DNA from: Streptomyces tubercidicus
GTDB taxonomy: Bacteria; Actinomycetota; Actinomycetes; Streptomycetales; Streptomycetaceae
Length of the DNA: 64,000 nt
NCBI RefSeq assembly: GCF_027497495.1
Contig: NZ_CP114205.1
Span: 3,596,001 to 3,660,000 of the forward strand
Reading direction: 5' to 3'
A program made the translations under genes and the position numbers. Positions 17,567 through 26,378 of the stretch are shown here, one piece after another. Positions within the stretch are counted from its first letter, which is position 1. Every line of letters starts with the position of its first letter. The notes below the pieces were generated by a model. The model had not been told where the DNA came from, ran no database searches, and was given only the letters and a program-made list of their open reading frames with translations.

Positions 17567-17609
17567 AGAAGCACCGGCCGAGAGCGGCGCCCACCGGCCC
17601 GCGCCGGTG

Positions 17610-18254
17610 TCACTGCCGCAGATAGGCCAGAACAGCCAGGACGCGGCGGTGATCGGTGCCGCTCTCGGGCAGGCCGAGCTTGTCGAAGATGTTCCCGATG
17701 TGCTTCGACACCGCTGCCTGGCTGACGGACAGGGAGCGCGCGATGGAGGCGTTGGAGCGGCCCTCCGCCATCAGCGCCAGGACCTCCTTCTCCCGCCGCG
17801 TCAGACTCTGCACCGAGGACCGTCCCCTGCGACGGCCCAGCAGCCGGCGGACGATTTCCGTGTCCATGACGGTCTCGCCGTCGGCCACCCGCTGCACCGA
17901 GCCGAGGAATTCCGGGATATCGCCCACCCGGTCCTTGAGCAGGTATCCCACTCCGGAGGAATGCGTCTCCAGCAATTCCGCCGCGTAGTCCGCGTCCAGG
18001 TACTGCGAGAGCACCAGCACGCCGAGGCCGGGGCTCTCCGCGCGCAGGGCGATGGCCGCGCGCAGGCCCTCGTCCTTGAAGCCCGGCGGCAGCCGCACGT
18101 CCACCAGGGCGAGATCGGGACGGTGTTCCCGCACCGCGGCGATGAGGGACGGCGCATTGTCGACCGCGGCGACGACGTGATGGCCGAATTTACTGAGGAT
18201 CTGTACCAGGCCCTCCCTGAGCAGGGAGGAGTCCTCCGCGATCACGATCCGCAC
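17610..18254 (-). CDS. NarL/LuxR-family response regulator
   Basis: The GTG at 18254 lies inside the end of the kinase gene (13-base overlap) and gives 214 residues. The receiver has IAEDSSLLREGL, the phosphoacceptor in LALVDVRLPP, and a lysine in GYLLKDRVGD. The C-terminal LuxR domain begins with LTRREKEVLALMAEG and has the SQAAVSKHIGNIFDKLGL recognition helix. It is translationally coupled to the kinase. The divergent ABC transporter is the obvious candidate target. Confidence 0.9.
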   Translation of the reverse strand: MRIVIAEDSSLLREGLVQILSKFGHHVVAAVDNAPSLIAAVREHRPDLALVDVRLPPGFKDEGLRAAIALRAESPGLGVLVLSQYLDADYAAELLETHSSGVGYLLKDRVGDIPEFLGSVQRVADGETVMDTEIVRRLLGRRRGRSSVQSLTRREKEVLALMAEGRSNASIARSLSVSQAAVSKHIGNIFDKLGLPESGTDHRRVLAVLAYLRQ

Positions 18255-19531
18255 GGAATCTCCACATGCAAGAGGGTCGGGCCGCCGGCCGGGCTCGACA
18301 GATGAACGGTGCCGCCGAAGACCGCGACCCGGTCCGCGAGCCCCAGCAGACCGGTCCCGGACTCCGCGTCGGCGCCACCGACGCCATTGTCGCGCACCTC
18401 CAGAACGAGCCCGGTGCCCGTGCGGCGCAGCGACAGCCGGCCTTCGGTGGCGGCGCTGTGCTTGGTGACGTTGGCCATCGCCTCGCAGGCCACGAAGTAC
18501 GTTGCCGCCTCCACGGCCTCCGGCGGACGCTCGGCCAGCGCGACATCGGTCTCCACCGGCAGGACGGCGTCTTCCGCCAGCTCGACCAGCGCGGCGGACA
18601 GGCCCCGGTCGGTGAGCGTCGCGGGGTAGATGCCGTGGACGAGTTCCCGGAGTTCCCGGAGGGTCGTCCGCGCCTCCTCGGCAGCCTTGTCGACGAGTTC
18701 GCGGGCGGCGCTGTCGCCCTCGGCGAGCTCCAGCCGCGCGAGACCGAGCGTCATGATCAGGCCGGTGAGGCGCTGCTGGGCACCGTCGTGCAGATCGCGC
18801 TCGATCCGGCGGCGCTCCGCGTCGTAGGCGTCCAGGATGCGGGCCCGGGACCGGACAAGGTGGCCGATTCGCTCGTCCTGATCCTGATCGACTCCGGCGG
18901 CACTGTGGCGTTTCGTCAGAACACACGTGGCCAGTCGGGCACGGGCGGCCGCGTACCTGGTCAGCGTCAGATATGTCAGGGCGAGCAGGACGGTGCCGCA
19001 CAGCACCAACACGAGGGCCTGCGTGTCCGAGTACGCCTGGAAGACCGCCATGTGCACCTGACCGTCCGGGGTGAAGCGGCGCAGAAGCGGTGCGGCGAGC
19101 AGTGCCAGGGACAGCGTCAGGCTTCCCGTCACCAGGACGAAGTCGCAGTACGACAGCGCGCAGTGGGCCACCGCGTAGGCCAGCTCCCACCACGTCGCAG
19201 GCTCGGTCGCCCGCTGCCGGAGCCAGGCGCGCGGACTGCGGCCGGAGGCCGGGGCGTGCGGTGAGGGAACGGCGGTGCCGGTGAACATCCGCAGCCGGGC
19301 CCGCTCGACCACACCCAGCGGGATGCCCGACAGCAGCACGGCGGCGATCAGCGGAATGCCCACGAGGAACAGCGCTGTCGCCAGGCCCAGCCCCAGCAGA
19401 ACCACGCAGCAGACCAGCCACACCAGTCCCACGGGGAAGCCGCACGCCAGATAGAGCACCGACCGGGCCAGCCGCGCGCTCCCGCTGCGTAATCGTCCGC
19501 ATGCCGCCTCGTACTGCTGCCGGACATCCAT
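18242..19531 (-). CDS. Sensor histidine kinase with membrane sensor domain
   Basis: ATG 19531, after GGGGGACGG, gives 429 residues. The N-terminal half has four to five membrane segments of the actinobacterial putative-sensor type (VGLVWLVCCVVLLGLGLATA and ALFLVGIPLIAAVLL). The HisKA_3 motif is RRIERDLHDGAQQRL, followed by the ATPase N-box CEAMANVTKHSAA and LEVRDNGVGG with GTGLLGLADR. With the LuxR regulator it forms a complete two-component system. Systems of this layout beside FtsX-type ABC exporters often sense compounds that the transporter handles; that link is inferred. Confidence 0.9.
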   Translation of the reverse strand: MDVRQQYEAACGRLRSGSARLARSVLYLACGFPVGLVWLVCCVVLLGLGLATALFLVGIPLIAAVLLSGIPLGVVERARLRMFTGTAVPSPHAPASGRSPRAWLRQRATEPATWWELAYAVAHCALSYCDFVLVTGSLTLSLALLAAPLLRRFTPDGQVHMAVFQAYSDTQALVLVLCGTVLLALTYLTLTRYAAARARLATCVLTKRHSAAGVDQDQDERIGHLVRSRARILDAYDAERRRIERDLHDGAQQRLTGLIMTLGLARLELAEGDSAARELVDKAAEEARTTLRELRELVHGIYPATLTDRGLSAALVELAEDAVLPVETDVALAERPPEAVEAATYFVACEAMANVTKHSAATEGRLSLRRTGTGLVLEVRDNGVGGADAESGTGLLGLADRVAVFGGTVHLSSPAGGPTLLHVEIPCGS

Positions 19532-19667
19532 CCGTCCCCCACCCGCCCTCGCGGCCGTCTCTTCACCCTGCACCGGCAGAAGAGTGGAGCAAAGGTAGAC
19601 CGCGCTCTACCCCGGCTGTCCAGCTCGCTCCACCGACATCGTGCCCCGGGAAAGCTTGACTCGCCCC

Positions 19668-20447
19668 ATGAACACAACACAGCCGTCGCACACCGTCCAC
19701 AGGCAGGTGCCCACCAGGAATCCCGCCGTCGACCTGCGGTCCCTGCACAAGGCGCACGGAACGGGCCGGCAGGCGGTCACCGCCCTGCACGGCATCAACC
19801 ACACCATCCCCAGCGGCTCTTTCACGGCCGTGATGGGTCCTTCGGGCTCCGGGAAATCCACGCTGCTGCACTGTGCGGCGGGCCTGGAGCGGCCGTCCTC
19901 CGGCTCGGTGACGCTGGCCGGGCAGGAGCTCGCCGGGCTCTCCGAGCGGCAGTTGACGCTGCTGCGGCGGGACCGCATCGGGTTCGTCTTCCAGGACTTC
20001 CACCTGGTCCCCGCTCTGACCGTCGCCGCCAACGTGGCGCTGCCGCTGCGACTGGCGGGCCGCCGGCCGGACCCGCGCCGACTGGAGGAACTGCTCGCCG
20101 ACGTGGGCTTGTTGGACAAGCGCCATCGCAGACCGGCCGAGTTATCGGGCGGACAGCAACAGCGTGCCGCCTTGGCACGGGCGCTGGTCACCCACCCCGA
20201 GGTGGTCTTCGCAGACGAGCCGACCGGCGCCCTGGACCGGGCCTCGGGCCGTGAAGTGCTCAACCTGCTACGGAAAGCGGTCGACGACCGGGGCACCACC
20301 GTGGTCATGGTGACGCACGACCCGCAGGCGGCCGCCTGGGCGGACGAGGTGCTGGTGCTCGCCGACGGCCGGCTCGTGGACCGTCTCACCGGAACCGAGA
20401 TCACCGCCGAGACCATCGCGGCTCGCATGGCCGCTCTGGAGGTCTGA
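19668..20447 (+). CDS. ABC transporter ATP-binding protein (MacB/LolD type)
   Basis: ATG 19668 gives 259 residues; a GTG at 19641 is possible but the ribosome sites are poor for both. Walker A is GPSGSGKST, the Q-loop [10 protein letters not shown], the signature LSGGQQQR, Walker [13 protein letters not shown], and the H-loop VTHDP. It precedes its permease by 2 bases. The family extrudes peptides, lipids or antibiotics. The gene is divergent from the two-component system. Confidence 0.9.
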   Translation: MNTTQPSHTVHRQVPTRNPAVDLRSLHKAHGTGRQAVTALHGINHTIPSGSFTAVMGPSGSGKSTLLHCAAGLERPSSGSVTLAGQELAGLSERQLTLLRRDRIGFVFQDFHLVPALTVAANVALPLRLAGRRPDPRRLEELLADVGLLDKRHRRPAELSGGQQQRAALARALVTHPEVVFADEPTGALDRASGREVLNLLRKAVDDRGTTVVMVTHDPQAAAWADEVLVLADGRLVDRLTGTEITAETIAARMAALEV

Positions 20448-20449
20448 CG

Positions 20450-21913
20450 GTGTTCTTCCTCGTGATGGGTTCCCTGCGCACCCGGCTGTGGCAGTACGCC
20501 GGAGTGCTCGTGGTGGTCGTGATGAGTTCGGCGCTGGTCACCACGCTGACGACGGTGCTGGACCGGGTGCACCACGTGAGCGCCGGCGGCGGCGCCGAGA
20601 AAGCGGCCGAGTCATTGCTGGGCTTGGTGGGCGGCACGTCCGGGCTGACCGCCTGGCTGCTCGTCGTCAACACGATGTCCCTGGTGGTGCAGCAGCGCCG
20701 CCGTGAGATCGGGGCACTGCGGACCATCGGGGCCACGCCCCGGCAACTGCGGCTGGAGATCGTCGGCGAGGCCATGGTGATCTCTCTCGCCGGAGCCGCG
20801 GCGGGCGCGGGCACCGGCCTGGCCGCGGCCGGGCCCGCGCTGTCCTGGCTCATCCGCAACGACATACTGGAGCCCGGCCCCACGGGCGGCCTGTCCCTGC
20901 CCGGCTTCGCCGCGGGCGTGTTGTGTACGACGGGCATCGCCGTGCTCGCCGCGTGGGCCGCGACGAACGGCCCGATGCGGATCTCGCCGATCGCCGCCCT
21001 GCGCGAGGCCGAGGTGGAGCGGCGCGCGATGCCGACCGGGCGCGCCATCGGCGCACTCGTCCTGCTCGGGCTCGCCTGGGCGGCCTGGGACCGGTACGGC
21101 CGCCGCAACGGCCCGCACGAAGCGCTCAACGGCGCCACGGCGCTGTGCCTGCTGCTGATCCTCTCCGTCTGGCTGCTCATCCCGCTCCTCGTACGCCCGA
21201 TCGCCGCGCTGAGCTCCGGCCCCGGGCGACTGCTCTCCCGCTACTCCGGCACACTGGCTGCCGCGAACAGCGCGGCGGCAACGCGCCGCGTGGCCGCCAT
21301 GGCCGGCCCCGTACTCATCGCAGCGGGCCTCAGCGCGATGCTGCTGTGCCACAACTCCGTGTCACAGACGACGAGTTCCCGGCCGAGCGTGGTGTCGGTG
21401 TCGGTGTCGGTGTCGAGCCGAAGCACAGAGCCGGCGGCCCTGGAAGCCGCGAAGGAACACCCCCTCAAGGAAACCCGGCTACAACAGGCGCGAGCCGACA
21501 AACGCCAACAGCGCAATGCCGTGGGCCTGCGCCTCCTCATGGCTCCCCTCATCACGTTCTCCGGCATCGGCATACTGAACACCTTGCTGCTCGCCACACG
21601 TCGGCGCCGGCAGGAGTTCGCCGTCCTGCGGCTCACCGGAAGCACGCGCGGTCAACTGCTGCGCATGCTCGGCTGGGAGTCCACGATCGTCGTACTCAGC
21701 GGACTCACCGCCGCAGCCGCAGTAGTGGCCGTGACCCTCACCGGCCTCGCCACACGACTGGCCCTGCCGACGGCGGATCTCCTGCCCCTCCTGCCGTGGA
21801 GCGCACTGACACAGGTGGCCCTCGGCTGCGCCGGCCTGGGACTGCTGGGAGTCCTCGTCCCCGGACTACTCGTCATGCGCGTACACCCCTCGCAGGTGGC
21901 CCGCACGGAGTGA
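20450..21913 (+). CDS. FtsX/MacB-type ABC transporter permease, compact form
   Basis: GTG 20450 follows the ATPase stop by 2 bases. It has 487 residues, whereas two-module Streptomyces permeases are often near 800. Both FtsX halves are visible: [25 protein letters not shown] and, near residue 385, [20 protein letters not shown]. The extracellular domains are short. At 21391-21414 the hexamer GGTGTC occurs four times, encoding a valine-serine run in an extracellular stretch; expansion there would stay in frame. It works with the adjacent ATPase. Confidence 0.85.
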   Translation: MFFLVMGSLRTRLWQYAGVLVVVVMSSALVTTLTTVLDRVHHVSAGGGAEKAAESLLGLVGGTSGLTAWLLVVNTMSLVVQQRRREIGALRTIGATPRQLRLEIVGEAMVISLAGAAAGAGTGLAAAGPALSWLIRNDILEPGPTGGLSLPGFAAGVLCTTGIAVLAAWAATNGPMRISPIAALREAEVERRAMPTGRAIGALVLLGLAWAAWDRYGRRNGPHEALNGATALCLLLILSVWLLIPLLVRPIAALSSGPGRLLSRYSGTLAAANSAAATRRVAAMAGPVLIAAGLSAMLLCHNSVSQTTSSRPSVVSVSVSVSSRSTEPAALEAAKEHPLKETRLQQARADKRQQRNAVGLRLLMAPLITFSGIGILNTLLLATRRRRQEFAVLRLTGSTRGQLLRMLGWESTIVVLSGLTAAAAVVAVTLTGLATRLALPTADLLPLLPWSALTQVALGCAGLGLLGVLVPGLLVMRVHPSQVARTE

Positions 21914-21942
21914 GGCGCACCGGGGCGCCACCCGCGAGAAGG

Positions 21943-21970
21943 GGCCGATCCCCACGTGCGCGGATCGGCC
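21943..21970 (+). terminator. Hairpin after the ABC transporter
   Basis: GGCCGATCC at 21943-21951 pairs perfectly with GGATCGGCC at 21962-21970 across a 10-base loop, 29 bases after the permease stop. Confidence 0.6.
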
Positions 21971-22120
21971 ACCCGCTTGAACACGGCCAGCAAGCCGAAA
22001 CCAACCTTGAACTCGGTCAACAAGCCGACACGAACCCGTACTTGGCCATCAACACCACCGTTGCCGCCCTCCCGCAGCGAGGCGGGTTGATCACCGGGCG
22101 GCAGCCCAACCGCTGGCGGC

Positions 22121-22837
22121 TCACCTGCTCACCAGCCCAATGATCACGGGCACCGACATGGCGAGCGCGTTGTTGACGCCGTGGACGACGATGCCGGGCC
22201 ACACCGAGCCGGTACGCCGCAGCAGCAGGGCGTTGATGACGCCGACCACGAACGCGACGGGCAGCACCGGGTTGAGGCCGTGCACGAGCGCGAAGACCGC
22301 GGCGCTGGCGAGCACACTGGCCCAGGCCCCGTAGCGGCCCAGGCCGTTGGCCAGTACACCGCGGAAGAGGAGCTCCTCACCGATCGGGGTGGCGACGAAC
22401 CCGGCCACCGCGACCGCGAGGTACCAGAAGATGCCACCCGCGGCGGCCGCTTGATAGCCGACCTGAACATTCTGGTGATCGCCCGCCACCGCCTGGTAGA
22501 GCAGCGAGGCGATCGTGGCCAGCACGTAGGCGACGACGCCGAACCCGACAGCGGCGAGCAATGACCGCCCGCTCACGCGCCGCAGGCCGAACGGCGCGAG
22601 CCGGCGGATCCGTAGCAGGGCGGCGACCGCGAAGGCGCCGAGGCCCATCACCGCGGAGAGCACGAACCCTATGAGGCCGGCCACGGTGTCCGACAGGTCG
22701 GCCTGCCGCAGGCACACGACCACGCCCGCATAGAGGACCGCATAGGCGGCCACACCGGCGACTACCTCCGGCCAGCCAGGGCCGGACGACCTCTCGCCGG
22801 GCGCTTCGGCCGGGACAGGGCGGAGGGTCTCGTGCAT
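22121..22837 (-). CDS. CPBP (CAAX/abortive-infection type) intramembrane metalloprotease
   Basis: 238 residues with about seven to eight membrane segments. The metal-binding motifs are GEELLFRGVLANGL (EExxxR), ALVHGLNP and HGVNNALA, complete for an active protease. Family members process prenylated proteins, give bacteriocin self-immunity, or modulate membrane sensors. The gene is divergent from the TetR regulator and separated only by tandem palindromes, so it is almost certainly under that regulator's control. Confidence 0.85.
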   Translation of the reverse strand: MHETLRPVPAEAPGERSSGPGWPEVVAGVAAYAVLYAGVVVCLRQADLSDTVAGLIGFVLSAVMGLGAFAVAALLRIRRLAPFGLRRVSGRSLLAAVGFGVVAYVLATIASLLYQAVAGDHQNVQVGYQAAAAGGIFWYLAVAVAGFVATPIGEELLFRGVLANGLGRYGAWASVLASAAVFALVHGLNPVLPVAFVVGVINALLLRRTGSVWPGIVVHGVNNALAMSVPVIIGLVSR

Positions 22838-22870
22838 TCAATGCTCCTGATCAGCGAAAATAGCACTAGC

Positions 22871-22890
22871 ACAGCGTGCCAGCACGCTGT
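22871..22890. promoter_or_regulatory. Operator palindrome 1 for the TetR-family regulator
   Basis: ACAGCGTGC at 22871-22879 and GCACGCTGT at 22882-22890 form a perfect 9-bp inverted repeat with a 2-base centre, in the spacer between the divergent CPBP and TetR genes. The flanks carry extra partial copies of the CTAGCAC half-site. Confidence 0.7.
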
Positions 22891-22903
22891 ACCGTACACC
22901 GTA

Positions 22904-22920
22904 CTAGCACACTGTGCTAG
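22904..22920. promoter_or_regulatory. Operator palindrome 2 for the TetR-family regulator
   Basis: CTAGCACA-C-TGTGCTAG is a perfect 8-bp inverted repeat ending 10 bases before the TetR start codon. It shares the GCACA/GCAC core with palindrome 1. Together they fit autoregulation plus repression of the divergent protease. Confidence 0.7.
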
Positions 22921-22930
22921 GGTCCCCTTC

Positions 22931-23506
22931 GTGAACAAGAGCAGGCAGGAAGAGATCCTCGCCGCAGCCCTCCGGCTGACGCACGAACAAGGCGTCGGAG
23001 CGTTGAGCGTCCGGTCCGTCGCGGCCGCGGCGGGCGTCGGGGCGACCACGTTGCGGCACTACTTCCCATCCCAGGCCGACCTCTATCAGGCGGTCGCGAG
23101 CCGGCTCGTCACCAACGTTCTCAGCGACCTCGACATCACCGATGACAGCCGCGACCCGGCCGCCCGCCTGTACGACTGCCTCGCGCAGTTCGTGCCGCAG
23201 TCCAACGAGCAGATGCAGGCACTGACCAGCTGGGCCGAACTGCACAGACTGGCCCTCGGCGGCGACGCGGGAGTCACGGAAATCCTCAAGAGCGGCCGCC
23301 GGGCCTCGAAGGAGGCACTGCTCCGCTGGTTCAACACGCTCGCCGACCAGGGCCATGTCGCGCCAACCGACATCGACGCCCACATCACGCACGCCCTCAC
23401 CCTGATCGACGGCCTCAACCTCGACCTGCACCTCTTCCCCGACCACGTCGATCCGGCCGCAGCAAGAACAACCCTCCACTGGTTCGCCGCCCACACCATT
23501 TCCTGA
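22931..23506 (+). CDS. TetR-family transcriptional regulator
   Basis: GTG 22931 gives 191 residues; it is chosen because the helix-turn-helix begins directly after it and an upstream in-frame ATG would run through the operators. The DNA-binding domain reads RQEEILAAALRLTHEQG, VRSVAAAAGVGATTLRHYF and SQADLYQAV. The C-terminal ligand domain is unassigned. It probably represses itself and the CPBP gene. It is the last chromosomal gene before the mobile element. Confidence 0.9.
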   Translation: MNKSRQEEILAAALRLTHEQGVGALSVRSVAAAAGVGATTLRHYFPSQADLYQAVASRLVTNVLSDLDITDDSRDPAARLYDCLAQFVPQSNEQMQALTSWAELHRLALGGDAGVTEILKSGRRASKEALLRWFNTLADQGHVAPTDIDAHITHALTLIDGLNLDLHLFPDHVDPAAARTTLHWFAAHTIS

Positions 23507-23842
23507 CCTCCACCCGCCTCCCACCACCGCGGCCACGACGGGAAAGCAGCCACTGGGAACTTCGACGCCCCAGACCCCAGGCCCCAGGGGCGCCATGGGC
23601 GACCTTCAGGGATTCCGACTTGACGGCCAGACCGGCCTCCTCGCATCTCGCGGAGACCCCACACACCAGGGCGAACTTGGCCTTCTGGCTGCGCTGGAGA
23701 AGAACCTTGCCCCCACGGCCACAGCCATCACACACAAGGCGGCGTGGAACAAGCAGCAAGCCCCTCCACGCACCAGAACTGAGACCGTCGCCCCCACACG
23801 GAACACTCCCCGCACCGACGCCGCATCCACTGAACGAGAAAA
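23507..23842. other. Non-coding chromosomal stretch before the tRNA-proximal terminator
   Basis: No convincing gene. Short open frames exist on both strands but lack ribosome sites and family signatures. A minus-strand frame with CDGCGRGGKVLLQRSQK could be a decayed cysteine-containing protein, but I cannot support it. Confidence 0.4.
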
Positions 23843-23871
23843 CCCCAGGTCGGATTGGATCCGACCTGGGG
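23843..23871 (-). terminator. Original chromosomal terminator of the tRNA-Thr transcript
   Basis: CCCCAGGTCGGAT at 23843-23855 and ATCCGACCTGGGG at 23859-23871 form a perfect 13-bp stem with a 3-base loop. It lies 8 bases beyond the left 43-bp repeat, where the tRNA 3' end would have been before insertion. It is therefore inferred to have ended the tRNA transcript before integration separated the two by 26 kb. Confidence 0.75.
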
Positions 23872-23879
23872 TTTCGACT

Positions 23880-23922
23880 GAGCCGCCTTCGGGATTCGAA
23901 CCCGAGACCTACGCATTACGAG
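23880..23922. repeat. Left attachment site (attL), 43-bp copy of the tRNA-Thr 3' end
   Basis: Identical over 43 bases to 49864-49906. It contains the T-arm and acceptor end of the tRNA (GGGATTCGAACCC is visible) up to the anticodon stem but not the 5' half, so it is not a functional tRNA. Confidence 0.95.
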
Positions 23923-24278
23923 GGGGTGCGGGATCGTCCCGAGCAGTGCCGCGTGATGCCGCAGAATCTTGTTTCCGCTGGTCAGGAGAGCGCAGCCGCG
24001 GTTCGCGTGACACCGAGTCCCCTCTAATGCCAGCCGGTCCGCTCACGCAGCGCTCACGCAACACAGGCCAGCTCCACGCCGAGTCGACGATCTGTACGCA
24101 ACTAATCACCGGCCTCCCAGCCATGGTGCATTTGCCGCACGCGCTCGCCATGAGCCGGCTGCCCAGGCCGCTCCACGTTCCGCGTGTGCCGAGGTGACGG
24201 TTCGTGTCGACGAGGCGTACCCCTCGTGGAGACAGTCGACGAAGCTGTACCGCTCTACGTCGACACTGCTGCATCCCG
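23923..24278. other. Left-end non-coding region of the element
   Basis: I see no gene. It holds the arm-type repeats at 24040-24061 and otherwise short open frames without ribosome sites. It is the expected place for integrase and excisionase binding. Confidence 0.6.
24040..24061. repeat. Left arm-type integrase site
   Basis: CGCTCACGCA at 24040-24049 is repeated after one base at 24051-24060. The same doublet occurs in the same orientation at 49751-49771 near the other end. Paired short direct repeats flanking the core are typical of arm-binding sites of tyrosine integrases. Confidence 0.65.
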
Positions 24279-26378
24279 CTAACGACCGCCGCCACCCGGA
24301 CCGGACCCAAGCAGCGTCTCAATGCTTTCTGTTGCTAGGGAGTCCACCTGCGCGGCGACTGACTCATCAAGGTCTACGCCCGTGGACGCGAGGTAGGCCA
24401 GAAGCGCCCCGCGAACAACTGACCTGACGTCGCCTGCCCCGACATCGATTTGGGCATCTCGAAGGTCTGTTAGCTCCCTTGTCGCAGTCGCTAGGGCTTC
24501 CTCCACCGAAGAATTTGGATTCGTAGCTCCGTCCACGGCCCGGCGACACACCACAACGCTGTCGAGATTGGAGGGCTCACGGGCTCCAGCCTTGACGACA
24601 CTGGTCGTCATCTCACCTTTCACCGGTTGGACGGCCATCACGATCCAACCAGAGCGGCGTAGCGACTCAACCACCTGCACCCACCCGCTGATCCGAGCCT
24701 GGTGGAACGTGAAGGCCAGCAGACCGCCCGGCTTCAAGACTCGCGCCGACTCGGTCCACACTGCCTCGATTGCCTTCCCAAACTCCGCCGGGTCAGCATG
24801 CTGGACCTCGCCCACTCGACGGGTCGTTGTCGCGTCGGAATAGCCGATGTACGGCTGCATGTGCTGGAGCCACGCGTGAAAGAAGTCCGCGAGCTCCGCG
24901 TAGTGGACGTTGTCCATGTAGGGCGGATCAGTAACGACTAGGTCAACCGACCCATCCGGAATATCCGTCTGTGCCGAGTTTCTGGTGGCGACATAGGCCG
25001 CCTGCCCTTCGATCGAGACGAAAGACTCCCATGAGTCCGCAATGCTCGCGCCCACTGGCTTTGACACTCCGGAGATCCGCTCGATCCCTGCACCCCGGTC
25101 AACGAGGTCTGCAGGTTTCGTCTTGTACTCGTGAGCACGCTGCAGACGACTCTTGAAGAGAGTGGAGAACGCACCGGAGGACTGCGACGTGCCCCAGGGG
25201 TGCGCCTCCAGTGGAGTCCGCTCCGGCTTGAGGATGTGATGACTGAACATATGCCGGACAGCCCCCGTCCCCTCGCCTTTGAACGATGTGAACAGGTTAT
25301 TGAACTCAAGCGTTCCTGAAAACAGGGCACAAAGCGCTTCGCGTTCAGGCGATCCAGTCAGGTCACGGATCGCCGTCGCCATCAGCGAGAGGGAAACCAG
25401 CTGGCGCGCGTTGAAGAATTCGCGCCATTCCCGAAAATTCCACTTCAGAGCCTGGTCAGTATTATTGCCGGGAGCAAGCCGACCGCGTGGAAGCACGGCA
25501 GACTGCGATAGCCCTGCGAGCGCTGCAACGCACTCGTCGTAGAGTTCCCTGTCCCAGTCGGTGATGGCTTCGTAGCTCTTCGACCCGTCCGAGTTGGCCA
25601 CCATCTTGGCATACATCTCGTATACCGGTGGCGACCCGTTCAGGGCGCCGAGGACCTTGAAGCTGTGACCGTTCCCGCATGTCGCCAACTGACCCCGCGC
25701 TGCACCGCGCTGCGTAATGACGTGGCCCTTCAAACACGTCTCCGTGACGAAGTCATACCGACTCTCCTTAACGGAGAGGCACTCGGGACAGACAATTTGG
25801 GCTTTGGGTACTCGCTTCGGGTAAGCGTTCTTAGAGAACACTGGCGAGTCGAACAAGCGAACTTCTTTGGAGCACTCGGGGCACCCGAGGGTCGCGACCC
25901 AGAAGTAGTAGAGAACAGTCCTCCCGTCCTCTGTACGGTGGAGTCGATCAACCTCTGACCGACAGGCCGACTCGACCTCTTTGTAGGCAGCTTCAAGAGA
26001 CCCGAGGTCCCACGGTTGAACAGCTTGACGCTGAACGAGCGTTGCCACAGGGTTGATGTCGAAACAAACAGCCTTAGCCCCGAGTTTGAGGGCTTCCACG
26101 CCGGTCACACCCGAGCCAGAGAACGGGTCGAGCACAATGGCTCCCGCCAGATCGAGCGACGATCCGTAGGCTCCCACAGCATCGGCTCCATCGGGCGTCG
26201 TCGCCGACGTAATGATCCCCCGAAATACGGTGCCGAGGCGCTTCGCCCACCACTTGTGCGTGCTGGTGGCTGGGCGGTGGACTTCCTTGCGCCAGGATTC
26301 CTTCGTGCCGACGCCACTAAGCATCGCTGCCGGAAAGTTTGACTCCAGGCTGGTACGTTGCGGCACTTCGACCGTCAC
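24279..26378 (-). CDS. Zinc-ribbon DNA methyltransferase (COG1743-like, adenine-specific type)
   Basis: 699 residues from a GTG that overlaps the upstream gene's stop (GTGA). The SAM motif is VLDPFSGSGVTGVEALKLGA with CFDINP after it. The catalytic motif is VVTDPPYMDNVHYAEL, a DPPY type used for N6-adenine or N4-cytosine methylation. Between them, cysteine pairs (CPEC twice, then C-GH and CGNGH) form zinc-ribbon-like knuckles. KWWAKRLGTVFRGII near the start also suits the DUF1156-type methylases. It is coupled to a PD-(D/E)XK-like protein, which suggests restriction-modification. Confidence 0.85.
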   Translation of the reverse strand: MTVEVPQRTSLESNFPAAMLSGVGTKESWRKEVHRPATSTHKWWAKRLGTVFRGIITSATTPDGADAVGAYGSSLDLAGAIVLDPFSGSGVTGVEALKLGAKAVCFDINPVATLVQRQAVQPWDLGSLEAAYKEVESACRSEVDRLHRTEDGRTVLYYFWVATLGCPECSKEVRLFDSPVFSKNAYPKRVPKAQIVCPECLSVKESRYDFVTETCLKGHVITQRGAARGQLATCGNGHSFKVLGALNGSPPVYEMYAKMVANSDGSKSYEAITDWDRELYDECVAALAGLSQSAVLPRGRLAPGNNTDQALKWNFREWREFFNARQLVSLSLMATAIRDLTGSPEREALCALFSGTLEFNNLFTSFKGEGTGAVRHMFSHHILKPERTPLEAHPWGTSQSSGAFSTLFKSRLQRAHEYKTKPADLVDRGAGIERISGVSKPVGASIADSWESFVSIEGQAAYVATRNSAQTDIPDGSVDLVVTDPPYMDNVHYAELADFFHAWLQHMQPYIGYSDATTTRRVGEVQHADPAEFGKAIEAVWTESARVLKPGGLLAFTFHQARISGWVQVVESLRRSGWIVMAVQPVKGEMTTSVVKAGAREPSNLDSVVVCRRAVDGATNPNSSVEEALATATRELTDLRDAQIDVGAGDVRSVVRGALLAYLASTGVDLDESVAAQVDSLATESIETLLGSGPGGGGR

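Noticed and set aside
17610..19502. Possible single 630-residue protein fusing a kinase and a regulator
   Set aside because: Only the last 214 residues in that frame make a protein; the upstream part is antiphase to the real kinase gene, which ends 13 bases into the regulator.
23620..24027. Plus-strand open frame across the left attachment site
   Set aside because: It reads through the tRNA remnant (giving DSNPRPTHYE, a known tRNA-derived artefact) and has no ribosome site.
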